64,000 nt of DNA from NCBI GenBank assembly GCA_016703535.1, contig JADJBV010000002.1, positions 744,001 to 808,000 on the forward strand. Reading direction: 5' to 3'. Source of the stretch: Deltaproteobacteria bacterium (lineage in GTDB: Bacteria > Myxococcota > Kuafuiibacteriia > Kuafuiibacteriales > Kuafuiibacteriaceae). The notes below the pieces were generated by a model that did no database searches, had not been told where the DNA came from, and saw nothing but the letters and a program-made list of their open reading frames with translations. Positions 50,637 through 59,966 of this stretch are shown here, in pieces (the first letter of the stretch is position 1; every line of letters begins with the position of its first letter). Both the position numbers and the translations under genes were made by a program.

Positions 50637-51565
50637 ACCAAGAGTCTCTTTTTGTGATCGGCTTTGCGCTCGGCTTGATCGGTGTCCCCGCATTGTGGGC
50701 CTTGGCCGGCCTCTTGCGGGTGGAGGTCGAGGACGGAGAAGCGATCTTGGTGACCCGCTTCGGAAAACTGCAAGCTACCTTGCAAACCCCCGGTTGGCAT
50801 TGGCTGCCGGATCGGGTGTTGCCTTGGGTTCACTGTCGGCGGGTCTCCTTGCGCCGGGACTTCCGCACCATCCCTGGGGTGGTGATCAACGACTCCCGAG
50901 GCACCACGGTGATCGTCGACGTTTGGTTGGAGTTGCAGGTCAAAGACCCGGCCAAGGCGGCCTTTGCGGTCGACGACTGGGATCGGGCCCTCCGTAACTT
51001 GGTCAGCCACGCGGTGACGTCCATCTTGGGCAACCGCAAGTTCGAGGAGATCCTCTGCGATCGCTCCGAACTGGGCCGCCTGCTGCAACGAGACATCGAG
51101 GCCGAAACCCAACGTTGGGGCATCCACATCGATCCGGTTTTTGTGCAGCGGGTGAGCCTCCTGCCCAGCGTGACCCAACAGATCCTGGACACCATCTCGG
51201 CGCGGCTGGAGCGGGCCAAGGCGGACATCGAAGAGGATGGTCGGCAGAAGGTGGCGCTCCACGAGGCCGAGACCTCGGCCCAAACCGCCACCTTGATGGC
51301 CCGGGCCAAGGGACAATACCCGGCGGCGGTGGGCCGGGCCCTGGAGCGGCTCCGGACCCAACCCGAGGTGCTGGCGGCCTATGAGGAGCTCTACGAGCTG
51401 AACCAACTCCGTCCCCACCGATTGATGACCTTCCGAGGCTTCAAGGACGGCGAGATCCGGGCGGTGGACGCGGCGATGTTGGCCCCCGCCGGGGACACCA
51501 CCGTGGCCCCCCTGCCCACCGGCGAAGCCAAGAGCAACGGTCACCCCCACAGCGGCAACACCTAG
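50633..51565 (+). CDS. Second SPFH/band-7 (HflC-like) membrane protein
   Basis: 310 aa. N-terminal helix (FVIGFALGLIGVPALWALAG), SPFH domain (VEDGEAILVTRFGKLQATLQ, TPGWHWLPDRVLPWVHCR, VVINDSRGTTVIVDVWLELQ), then coiled coil and a Pro/Gly-rich tail. It is paralogous to the preceding gene and surely forms a hetero-oligomer with it, like HflK/HflC. Same operon as the SulP-carbonic anhydrase protein. Confidence 0.86.
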   Translation: MNQESLFVIGFALGLIGVPALWALAGLLRVEVEDGEAILVTRFGKLQATLQTPGWHWLPDRVLPWVHCRRVSLRRDFRTIPGVVINDSRGTTVIVDVWLELQVKDPAKAAFAVDDWDRALRNLVSHAVTSILGNRKFEEILCDRSELGRLLQRDIEAETQRWGIHIDPVFVQRVSLLPSVTQQILDTISARLERAKADIEEDGRQKVALHEAETSAQTATLMARAKGQYPAAVGRALERLRTQPEVLAAYEELYELNQLRPHRLMTFRGFKDGEIRAVDAAMLAPAGDTTVAPLPTGEAKSNGHPHSGNT

Positions 51566-51712
51566 CCCCGCCACCGCGAAGTCCTGACCGGTTCGCGCTC
51601 GGTCTCATCGCTCCTGCTGGCGTCGGCCCTTGGGCCCCTTCCGGGCGCCTCAGTCGCGTACGTCCAGCGGACCCGGGCGGGAAGTGGGCTTTTGGTGTAC
51701 CGTCGGCGCCCT

Positions 51713-52219
51713 ATGTACTTTGCCACCTTTACCGAAATGAAGAAGCTCCTGGGCCACGTCTTGCTGTGGCTCGACAAGGCCGAGGCCCACGCCAAGGCCA
51801 AATCTTTTGATCCCCACGTTTTATTGGAGGCGCGTTTGGCGCCAGATCAGTTCGCTTTCGTGCGCCAGGTGCAGACCGCCTGTGACACGGCCAAGTTGGC
51901 TGCCTCACGACTGACCGGCGAACAGGCTCCGTCTCACCCCGACACCGAAAAGACCTTCGACGAGCTGCGATCTCGGATCCGCTCGACCCTGGCCTACCTG
52001 GACGGTTTCCAAGCCCAGGACTTCGAAGGGGCCGCCACCCGGATCATCACCACCCCCCGCTGGGAGGGGAAGGTCGCGTTGGGCTCCGACTACTTCATGG
52101 AGCACGCGGTCCCGAACTTCTTCTTCCACCTGACCCACGCCTACGCGATCTTGCGTCACAACGGCGTGGAGCTGGGGAAGAAGGACTTTTTGGGCCACCA
52201 GACCCGCCGCGACGCTTGA
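51713..52219 (+). CDS. DUF1993 (DinB-like four-helix) family protein
   Basis: 168 aa from ATG 51713. MYFATFTEMKKLLGHVLLWL, FDPHVLLEARLAPDQFAFVR, QVQTACDTAKLAASRLTG and MEHAVPNFFFHLTHAYAILR match DUF1993. A His-x3-His-like pair in the last helix could bind metal as in DinB folds. Function unknown. It follows the SPFH pair after a 147-bp gap and converges on the RND pump gene. Confidence 0.85.
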   Translation: MYFATFTEMKKLLGHVLLWLDKAEAHAKAKSFDPHVLLEARLAPDQFAFVRQVQTACDTAKLAASRLTGEQAPSHPDTEKTFDELRSRIRSTLAYLDGFQAQDFEGAATRIITTPRWEGKVALGSDYFMEHAVPNFFFHLTHAYAILRHNGVELGKKDFLGHQTRRDA

Positions 52220-52241
52220 GTTTTGATCCCCGCGCCGAGGC

Positions 52242-55200
52242 TCAGATCGGCGCGTGGGTCCCGACCGGAGGCGCGCCCACCACCTCGGGGCTCGCCGCTT
52301 TGGCCGTCTGCTCCTTGCTGATCAACACGTAGATCGCCGGCACGAAGAACAAGGTGAACAAGGTGCCGATCGCCATCCCGGCGACCAACACCAAGCCGAT
52401 GCTGTTGCGGGCCGCCGCGCCCGGCCCCGAGACCAAGGTCAAGGGAAAGTGGCCCAACACCGTGGCGACGCTGGTCATCAAGATCGGCCGGAGGCGGGTC
52501 ATCGAGGCCTCCCGCACCGCGGCCAACTTGGAGTGCCCCTCCCGCTGCAGCTCGTTGGCGAACTCCACGATCAAGATCCCGTTTTTGGCGATCAGGCCCA
52601 CCAGCGTCACCAGGCCCACCTGAGAGTAGACGTTGATCGTCGTGGTCCAGCCGTCAGTCCAATAGGACATGTTGGGGTTGGGCATCTTCAGGAAGGTGAA
52701 GACCAGGGCCCCGAACATCGCCAGCGGCACTGAACCCGCCAAGATCACGAAGGGATCTCGGAAGCTGTTGAACTGGGCCGCCAACACCAAAAAGATCAAC
52801 ACCACCGCCAAGATGAAGGCCGGCAAAAAACGATCGCCTTCGGTGCGGAGTTGTCGAGACTCTCCAGTATAATCTATTGAATATCCCTTGGGCAGGAGCT
52901 TGGCTCCTTCGTCCTCCAAAAAGCGCAAGGCCTCATCCAGGGGGCGGATGGCCACGCCGCTGATCTTCACCGCGTTGAGCTGCTGGAAGCGGTTCAAAGA
53001 CCGGGGGGCCACCGTGTCCTTGATGGTGGCGATGGTGGCCAAGGAGATCAGGCTCCCGTTGGGCCCGGTCACGTAGATTTCCTTGAGCTGCTCGGGGTTG
53101 AGCCGTTCGCTCCGCTTCAGCTGCGGGATGACCTTGTAGCTGCGCCCCGCCAGGTTGAAGCGGTTCACGAAGTTGCCGCCCAAGGCCGCCGAAACGTCTT
53201 GCCCAACCGTGGCCAGGTTAAGCCCCAGCTCCGCCACTTTGTCCCGATCGAAGACCAACTCCGATTGGGGCTGATCGACCTTCACGTCGATGATCGGCGG
53301 GAAGGCGAAGATGCCGCTGGTGGCCGCCTTTTCCTGCAGTTGTTTGGCGAATCCCAAGATCTCTTCGGTTTCGGCGGTGGAGGCCAAGACGATCTCCACC
53401 GGGAAGTTGCCGCCACCCGGCAAGGCCGGCGGGATCACCGGGAACACCTGGATCCCGGGGATGGCCTGCAGGCGCATCTGCATCTCCGGCAGGATCTCGA
53501 AGGCGCTCCGCTCCCGCTGATCCCAGGCCTTCAGGCCCGCTCCACCGAAGCCGCCGGTGGGAAAGGTGATCTGGAAGCTGTGGTCGGTCTCGGGGCTCTG
53601 GAAGAAGACGTCGTTGACCGCCTCGGTAAAGCGCACCGTCTCTTCCAAGGTCGAGTTGGACGGCGTGTTGACGATCCCGAAGATCACACCTTGGTCTTCG
53701 GCAGGCGCCAGCTCCTTGGCCGACATCACGAACAACACCACCGCCAACAAGGAGAAGGCGACCCAAGCGGTGTAGACCGCCGGCCGGGAATCCAGGGCCA
53801 GATCCAACAGCCGTCCGTAGATCTGCTTGAGGCGCTCGAAGCCGCGGTTGATGCGGCCCGGCAACCCCTCTTGATCGTGACCCGCCCGCAAGAGGCGCGA
53901 GGACATCACCGGCGACAAGGTCAAGGCGACCACGCCCGAGATGGTGACCGCCCCAGCCAAGGTCAAGGCGAACTCCCGGAACAAGGAGCCGGTCAAACCA
54001 CCCTGAAAGCCGATCGGCGCGTAGACCGCGGCCAAGGTGATGGTCATGGAGATGATCGGGCCGACCAGCTCTTTGGCGCCCAAGATCGCCGCGTCCACCG
54101 GGCCGTAGCCCTCTCGCAGGTGGCGTTCCACGTTCTCCACCACCACGATGGCGTCGTCGACCACCAGACCCACCGCCAACACGATGGCCAAGAGGGTCAG
54201 GAGGTTCACGGTGAAGCCAAAGATCTGCATCAGGAACACGGCGCCGATCAGCGACACCGGGATGGCCACCACCGGCACCAAAACCGAACGCAACGATCCG
54301 AGGAACAAGAAGATCACGATCACCACGATCAACAAGGTCTCGGCCAAGGTCTTGATCACGTCGTCGATGGCGCTTTGGATGTAGGTGGTGGCGTCGAAGG
54401 CCACGTGGGCCTTGATCTGCTCGGGCAACTCGCGCTCGAGATCGCCCAGTTCGGTGCGGACCGCCTTGATCACGTCCAGGGAGTTGGCCGAGGGCAACGG
54501 CCAGATGCCGATGAACACCGCGGTTTCACCCGAAAAACGGACCTCGGTGTTGTAGTCCTCGGCGCCCAAGGCGACCTCGGCGATGTCTTGCAGGCGCACG
54601 ATGGCGCCGCCTTCCTCCCGGACCACCAGGTTCTTGAACTCTTCGATGGAGCGGATGTCGGTGTTGGCCGTCAGGTTGACCTGAATCAAGGAACCTTTGG
54701 TTTGACCGACCGCCGAGAGGTAGTTGTTGACCGCCAGGGCCTGCCGCACCTGGACCGGGCTGACGTTGAGGGCCGCCATCCGCTCCGGCTGGAGCCAGAC
54801 CCGCATCGCGAAGGTCCGAGCGCCCAAGACGTCGGCCCGCTGCACGCCCTCGACCGCCGACAGCCTCGGCTGGACGACCCGCACCAGGTAGTCGGTGATC
54901 TCGTTTTGGGCCAAAAATCCCGAGGAAAAGCTGAGGTACGCTGAAGCGAACTGGCTGTCCGAAGACTCGATGGCGATCGAAGGCACCTCGGCCTCGGGCG
55001 GCAGATCCCGCCGCACCTGATCGATCTTGGAGCTGATCTCCGACAAGGCCCGGGTCGCGTCGTAGTCCAACTTCAACCGGGCCCGGATGGTGGAGATGTT
55101 TTGGGTGCTCTCCGACTCCAGGTAGTCGATGCCGTCGGCCGCCGCGATGGCGCGCTCCAGCGGGGTGGTGACGAATCCGCGGATCAACTCGGCGTTGGCG

Positions 55201-55358
55201 CCGATGTACGCGGTGGTCACCACGATCGAGGCGTTTTCACTCTTGGGATATTGGCGGACGTTCAGGCTCCGGATCGCCTGGAGGCCGGCGATCACGATCA
55301 ACAGGTTGACCACGATCGCGATGACGGGTCGGCGGATGAACAGCTCGGTCAAGTTCAT
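52242..55358 (-). CDS. RND-family multidrug efflux transporter (AcrB/MexB-like)
   Basis: 1038 aa, full length. N-terminus FIRRPVIAIVVNLLIVIAGL, the proton-relay pair in AVGLVVDDAIVVVENVERH (two Asp of TM4), and the TM10-region Lys in VGLIAKNGILIVEFANELQR are present, with large periplasmic porter loops after TM1 and TM7. Tripartite drug/proton antiporter. Start is 12 bp downstream of the adaptor gene. No TolC-type outer-membrane gene is adjacent, so the outer channel must be encoded elsewhere. Confidence 0.96.
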   Translation of the reverse strand: MNLTELFIRRPVIAIVVNLLIVIAGLQAIRSLNVRQYPKSENASIVVTTAYIGANAELIRGFVTTPLERAIAAADGIDYLESESTQNISTIRARLKLDYDATRALSEISSKIDQVRRDLPPEAEVPSIAIESSDSQFASAYLSFSSGFLAQNEITDYLVRVVQPRLSAVEGVQRADVLGARTFAMRVWLQPERMAALNVSPVQVRQALAVNNYLSAVGQTKGSLIQVNLTANTDIRSIEEFKNLVVREEGGAIVRLQDIAEVALGAEDYNTEVRFSGETAVFIGIWPLPSANSLDVIKAVRTELGDLERELPEQIKAHVAFDATTYIQSAIDDVIKTLAETLLIVVIVIFLFLGSLRSVLVPVVAIPVSLIGAVFLMQIFGFTVNLLTLLAIVLAVGLVVDDAIVVVENVERHLREGYGPVDAAILGAKELVGPIISMTITLAAVYAPIGFQGGLTGSLFREFALTLAGAVTISGVVALTLSPVMSSRLLRAGHDQEGLPGRINRGFERLKQIYGRLLDLALDSRPAVYTAWVAFSLLAVVLFVMSAKELAPAEDQGVIFGIVNTPSNSTLEETVRFTEAVNDVFFQSPETDHSFQITFPTGGFGGAGLKAWDQRERSAFEILPEMQMRLQAIPGIQVFPVIPPALPGGGNFPVEIVLASTAETEEILGFAKQLQEKAATSGIFAFPPIIDVKVDQPQSELVFDRDKVAELGLNLATVGQDVSAALGGNFVNRFNLAGRSYKVIPQLKRSERLNPEQLKEIYVTGPNGSLISLATIATIKDTVAPRSLNRFQQLNAVKISGVAIRPLDEALRFLEDEGAKLLPKGYSIDYTGESRQLRTEGDRFLPAFILAVVLIFLVLAAQFNSFRDPFVILAGSVPLAMFGALVFTFLKMPNPNMSYWTDGWTTTINVYSQVGLVTLVGLIAKNGILIVEFANELQREGHSKLAAVREASMTRLRPILMTSVATVLGHFPLTLVSGPGAAARNSIGLVLVAGMAIGTLFTLFFVPAIYVLISKEQTAKAASPEVVGAPPVGTHAPI

Positions 55359-55370
55359 GGCGGGCCTCTT

Positions 55371-56492
55371 TCAGGTGTCGCTGGGCTTGGGCGTGGCGCT
55401 GGCCGCGGGCGCCAGCGTGTTGTTGACCTTCACCGCCGCGCCGTTGCGCAACTTGAAGGCGCCGCTGGTGACGATGGTCTGGTCGGCCGTGAGCCCCGAC
55501 TCCACCGCCACCAAGTCCCCGCGCCGTTGGCCCAGCCGCACGAACTGTTGCCGAGCGATGCTCTGCCCGTCCTTCTCTTCCACTACAAAAACCGAGTCGC
55601 CGTAGGGCGCGTACAACACCGAGGTGCCCGGGATGGCCAACACCTGATCCTTGTCGGGCATCAGCACGCTGGCGTTGACGAACATGCCGGGGCGCAGCCG
55701 CCCATCGGCGTTCTCCACCAAGGTCCGGATCCGGACGTTGCGGGTGGTGGCCTCGATCTCGTTGTTGATCACCGCCACCTTCCCCATCCAAGTTTCGCCC
55801 GGGTAGACATCGGTGGTGATCCGCACCCCTTGGCCGTCCCCCAACTTGGAGAGGGATTGTTGGGGCAAAAAGTGCTCGACGTAGACGTTGTCGAGGGCGG
55901 TCAAGCTGACCAGCGGCGTGCCCGCGCCCAACACCTGACCCAACTCCACTTGGCGGATCCCGAGGCGCCCCGCAAACGGGGCCCGGATCGTCTTTTTGGC
56001 GATGGTGGCTTGGATGCCCATGACCTGGGCTTCACTTTGTTTGGCCCGGGCCCGAGCCAGATCCAGATCCTGAGCCGCGTTGACGTTGGCGTTCCGCAGG
56101 GTCTGGGCCCGCTCCAAGTTGAGCTTGGCCAACTCGGCGTCGGCTTGGGCCGCGGCCAGCTGGGCCTCCTCGATGGAGGTGTCGAGGCGCACCAACACCG
56201 CACCCTTCTGCACCGCCTGGCCCGAGTCGAAGCTCAGGTCTTTGACCAAGCCCGGGAGTTCGGCGGCGATCGTCACCTGCCGCACCGCCACCACCGAACC
56301 CACCGCGGACAGGCCCGCCTCCCATTGTTCGGCGCCGACCTTGGAGGTCGTCACCACCTCGGGCGGAGGTGCGTAGCTCTCTCCCGCCTTGATCATGCTG
56401 CCGATCTGGCCGGCCTTTACGGCACCGAGACCACCGACCACCAGCAAGAGGCCGACCACGGCCACCACCACACGAACGACATTTTTTTTCAT
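55371..56492 (-). CDS. RND periplasmic adaptor (membrane fusion protein)
   Basis: 373 aa. N-terminal membrane anchor (KKNVVRVVVAVVGLLLVVGG). Lipoyl/hairpin domain: GSVVAVRQVTIAAELPGLVK, GQAVQKGAVLVRLDTSIEEA, then a coiled-coil hairpin (AEAQ/LARARAKQSEAQ) and KKTIRAPFAGRLGIRQVELG. C-terminal barrel LRPGMFVNASVLMPDKDQ. It is MexA/AcrA-like and drives the pump gene behind it. Confidence 0.93.
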   Translation of the reverse strand: MKKNVVRVVVAVVGLLLVVGGLGAVKAGQIGSMIKAGESYAPPPEVVTTSKVGAEQWEAGLSAVGSVVAVRQVTIAAELPGLVKDLSFDSGQAVQKGAVLVRLDTSIEEAQLAAAQADAELAKLNLERAQTLRNANVNAAQDLDLARARAKQSEAQVMGIQATIAKKTIRAPFAGRLGIRQVELGQVLGAGTPLVSLTALDNVYVEHFLPQQSLSKLGDGQGVRITTDVYPGETWMGKVAVINNEIEATTRNVRIRTLVENADGRLRPGMFVNASVLMPDKDQVLAIPGTSVLYAPYGDSVFVVEEKDGQSIARQQFVRLGQRRGDLVAVESGLTADQTIVTSGAFKLRNGAAVKVNNTLAPAASATPKPSDT

Positions 56493-56696
56493 AAAGGGCA
56501 GGCTCCGAAAACTCCGAGGAACAAAAAGTGTTTCCTTCGGTTTGAGGCCAGCCGGTAACGCAAGTGACCGGCCGCGTCTTCCAGCGTCCGCACTTTCAGA
56601 CCTCCCCCGACCTCCTAAATCATCTGTCTAGGGGTAATCACGAGACGCGAGGCAAGGTTGTCCCCGGGTCGCCGGCGACGTACGACCCGCCCCGGC

Positions 56697-58151
56697 ATGA
56701 CCGAAGGCCGATGGCGTCGGGCGAACGTCGTCGTGGGCGCCCTGCTGCTGACCCTGATCCTGATCGCCTCGGCCCGGCTGCCGATCGACTACGACGAGGC
56801 CTACTACTTCACCTGGTCTCGATCGTTGGCCTTCCGATACTTCGATCATCCGCCGCTGGTGGCGTGGGTGTTGGCGGCGTCGACCGAACTATTCGGCGTC
56901 GGGCACTTTGGCCTCCGCCTGCCGGCCTTGTTGTCGACGGCGATCCTTTTTGTGGCCAGCGTCGACGCTGCTCGAAGGTTGCTCCCCACCGCGCCGGGCC
57001 TCGCGGCCGAGCTCACGATCTGGGGCCTGGCGGGCGCGGCGATGATCACCGTCGGTTATCTGCCGACCACCCCCGATCCGCTGCAAGGTGCTTTGTTGGG
57101 GATCGGCGCCTGGGCCTTGGTCCGGGGTGAACGGCCGTTTTATTTGGGGCTCGCCGCGTTTTTGCTGACCGCCGGGGTCTTGGCCAAACACTCCACCGCC
57201 TTGCTTTTCGTCGGCGCAATGTTGGGCCTGCTCCGCTCTGTGGAGGGGCGGCGTTGGCTCCTTCGCCCGGCCTGGTGGTTGGGCCTGGGCCTGGGCCTGC
57301 TCTGTCTGGCGCCGTGGCTATATACTGAGTGGAATGAGGGCGGCGCCACCCAATTTCAAGCGGCCCGGGTCTTCGGCGCCGCCGGTCACCGGTGGTTGAC
57401 GGCCTTGCCCTTGTGGGTTGGGGCGATGGCTTTGACCTTTGGACCGGGAGTGGCTGGGGCTCAGCTCCTCCAATTGGCCGCCGGGTTGAGGCGACCGCCC
57501 GGGGCCCCGATCTCGGCCTTGAGCCACGGCGCGGCCCTCCACCTCTTGGCCTGCCTGGTGGCCGCGGGCCTGGGCGCGGGGGAGCTCAACTGGCTCCTGC
57601 CGGCCTTGGTGTTTGGCTTGCCCGCGGTGGTCGTTTGGGTGGCCGGGGGTCCTCCCCGGCGACTGCGCTGGTTCCGCGTCTTCAGCTTGGCGGCCGCCGG
57701 CTTTGGTGGCTTGGTGTTGTTGCACGTGATCGCGCCGTTTTTGCCGATCGAGCCGGGCAAGGACCGGACCCTCCGGGCCGCTGGCTTTGACCAGGTCGCC
57801 TCGAAGGCCGCCCAACTCTCCGACGCCTTGGGCGCCAAGGTTTGGATCACCCGTCGTTATCAAGCGGCCAGCATGTTGCGTTACCACGATCGGGATCGGC
57901 ACTTGGTGCTCGAGCGATCCGGCGGTCGGCGCAGCCAATACGATCTGTGGCCCCGACCCTCTTTGTGCGCCGGTGGCACCGCCATTTTGGTGCTCAACCA
58001 CGAGGGCCTCTCGGAGGAGACCCGGGGCCACGTTGAGGCGCTGGCGCCCGGCTTGCCGATCGAACGACAGCGGGCCGGACGGGTGATCGACCGCTGGTGG
58101 ATCACGCCGGTGCGAGCCGTCGATCAACACTTCTGCGGGGGCCCGTCGTGA
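56697..58151 (+). CDS. Polytopic membrane glycosyltransferase (PMT/ArnT superfamily)
   Basis: 484 aa from ATG 56697. ~12 helices; the first loop has the catalytic Asp-Glu pair PIDYDEAYYFTWSRSLAF and YFDHPPLVAWVL of the GT83/ArnT-like group. TTPDPLQGALL is a second loop motif. Uses polyprenyl-phosphate sugars (donor probably made by the DPM1-like enzyme) to glycosylate a periplasmic acceptor such as lipid A. Stop overlaps the msbA start (GTGA), tying it to LPS assembly. Confidence 0.88.
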   Translation: MTEGRWRRANVVVGALLLTLILIASARLPIDYDEAYYFTWSRSLAFRYFDHPPLVAWVLAASTELFGVGHFGLRLPALLSTAILFVASVDAARRLLPTAPGLAAELTIWGLAGAAMITVGYLPTTPDPLQGALLGIGAWALVRGERPFYLGLAAFLLTAGVLAKHSTALLFVGAMLGLLRSVEGRRWLLRPAWWLGLGLGLLCLAPWLYTEWNEGGATQFQAARVFGAAGHRWLTALPLWVGAMALTFGPGVAGAQLLQLAAGLRRPPGAPISALSHGAALHLLACLVAAGLGAGELNWLLPALVFGLPAVVVWVAGGPPRRLRWFRVFSLAAAGFGGLVLLHVIAPFLPIEPGKDRTLRAAGFDQVASKAAQLSDALGAKVWITRRYQAASMLRYHDRDRHLVLERSGGRRSQYDLWPRPSLCAGGTAILVLNHEGLSEETRGHVEALAPGLPIERQRAGRVIDRWWITPVRAVDQHFCGGPS

Positions 58152-59962
58152 GCGTGTGGTGGCGCCTCCTGGGTTACCTGCGGCCGTACCGCGGCACGAT
58201 GGCGATCGCCTTGGTGGCGATGGTGCTCTTGGCTTTGGCCACCGGCGCCTATCCGGCGATGTTGGATCTTTTGACCTCGATGTTGTTCCCGGACGCGGCC
58301 AGCGGCCCGAGCAACCTGGAGCGGGCCCTGGAGGATCTGACTCGAGGCCTGGGCTTTTTGGGGCTCTCCTTCGATCGGCCGGCGGTCGCGTTGTGGCTGA
58401 AGGGCGCGATCATCCCGCTGTTCGTGGTCGTCGTGTTGGCCAAGGTGGTGGCCCAGGCGGTGCGATTTTACGCGATGGGATACCTGGGGACCCGGGTGAT
58501 TCACGATCTGCGGGGCCACCTGTACCAGAGCCTCTTGGCCCAAGACGCCAGCTACTTCGACGATCAAGCGACCGGATTTTTGGTGTCTCGGGTGATGAAC
58601 GACGTGGCCCAGGTGGAGCGGGCCGCCACCTACGCCCTGCCGATCTTGATCGGCGACGCCCTCAAGGTGGTGACCCTCTCCGCGGTGTGCCTGTTCCAAT
58701 ATCCGGAGCTCTCCTTGGTCTCCTTGATCGTCACGCCGTTGGCGATCTTCCCGATCGTGCGTTTTGGGAAGTTCCTCAAGCGCTACGCCAAGCGGGCCCA
58801 AGAGGGCCTGGGCCTCTTGACCCACCGGATCACCGAAACCGTCGGTGGCATCCGGGTGGTGCACGCTTACGGCCGCGAAGGCTACGAGCTGGAGCGGTTC
58901 CTCGCCGACAGCCGCGCTTACATGGCGGTCAACATGAAGAGCGTGTTGGTCCGGGCGGTGCAGACCCCGGCCATGGAGTTGATCGGCGTCCTCGCGCTGC
59001 TGCTCACCTTGGGCTACGCCTTCGACAAGGTCGAAAGTGGTGAGATCCGGGCCGCCGAGGTCGTGGCTTTTTTATTAGCGCTGGTGCTCTTATACGAGCC
59101 ACTCAAGGCGATCGGCCGTTTGAACGGGATCCTGATGCCCGGCGTGGCTTCGGCCGAGCGGGTGTTCCAGGTGATCGATCGGCCGCCCTTGATCATCGAT
59201 GGCCCGGGGGCCCGGCCCTTTAGCGGCGTGCCGGAGCAGGTGCACTTTCAGGGCGTGGGCTTTCGTTACCGTGAAGATCGGGATCCGGTGCTGGAGGGCT
59301 TCGAGCTGGTGTTGCCTCGGGGCCAGGTGGTGGCCTTGGTCGGGCCTTCGGGCGGCGGCAAGTCCACGGTGGCGGCCATGTTGCCGCGCCTCTACGATCC
59401 GACCCACGGACGGATCACCGTCGACGGCGTGGACCTCAAGGACCTCACGCTCGAGAGCTGGCGGGCCCAGATCGCGATGGTCGCTCAAGAGACCTACCTC
59501 TTCGACGACACCATCATGGCCAACATCGCCTACGGGCGGCCGGGCGCAACTCAAGCGGAGATCGAGGCCGCCGCCCAAAAGGCCTACGCCCACGACTTCA
59601 TCCAGAAGTTGCCGAGCGGTTATGCGACCCGGGTCGGCGAACGGGGCGTGCAACTTTCGGGTGGACAACGGCAGCGGCTGGCCATCGCCCGGGCCTTCCT
59701 CAGGGACGCGCCGATCTTGATCTTGGACGAGGCGACCTCCGCCTTGGACGTGGAGAGTGAACGAGAGGTCCAGGCCGCTTTGGACGCCCTGCTCCAAGAT
59801 CGCACCGCCTTGGTGATCGCCCATCGGCTGTCGACCATTCGCCGGGCCACCGAGATCGTGGTGTTGGAGCGGGGCAAGATCGTGGAGCGGGGCACGCACC
59901 AGTCGCTGCTCGAGCGCAATGGCCTCTACGCGCGGCTGATCGCCATGGGCGAGGCGAGGTGA
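58148..59962 (+). CDS. msbA: Lipid A export ABC transporter permease/ATP-binding protein (MsbA-like)
   Basis: 604 aa from GTG 58148, overlapping the previous stop by 3 bp. Six-helix half-transporter with LTHRITETVGGIRVVHAYGR, then ATPase: Walker A VGPSGGGKSTVAAML, Q-loop VAQETYLFDD, signature VQLSGGQRQRLAIARAFL, Walker B ILILDEATSALD, His switch VIAHRLSTI. Flips lipid A core to the periplasmic leaflet. Neighbouring kdtA-like gene supports the lipid A role. Confidence 0.92.
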   Translation: MSVWWRLLGYLRPYRGTMAIALVAMVLLALATGAYPAMLDLLTSMLFPDAASGPSNLERALEDLTRGLGFLGLSFDRPAVALWLKGAIIPLFVVVVLAKVVAQAVRFYAMGYLGTRVIHDLRGHLYQSLLAQDASYFDDQATGFLVSRVMNDVAQVERAATYALPILIGDALKVVTLSAVCLFQYPELSLVSLIVTPLAIFPIVRFGKFLKRYAKRAQEGLGLLTHRITETVGGIRVVHAYGREGYELERFLADSRAYMAVNMKSVLVRAVQTPAMELIGVLALLLTLGYAFDKVESGEIRAAEVVAFLLALVLLYEPLKAIGRLNGILMPGVASAERVFQVIDRPPLIIDGPGARPFSGVPEQVHFQGVGFRYREDRDPVLEGFELVLPRGQVVALVGPSGGGKSTVAAMLPRLYDPTHGRITVDGVDLKDLTLESWRAQIAMVAQETYLFDDTIMANIAYGRPGATQAEIEAAAQKAYAHDFIQKLPSGYATRVGERGVQLSGGQRQRLAIARAFLRDAPILILDEATSALDVESEREVQAALDALLQDRTALVIAHRLSTIRRATEIVVLERGKIVERGTHQSLLERNGLYARLIAMGEAR

Positions 59963-59966
59963 ACGG

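Noticed and set aside
53199..54944. 581-codon frame opposite the RND pump
   Set aside because: Composition of a shadow ORF; the pump on the other strand is full length with catalytic residues.
56540..56547. Fourth GTTTGAGG near the RND adaptor promoter
   Set aside because: The second half (CCAGCC) does not complete the palindrome seen at the three MarR sites.
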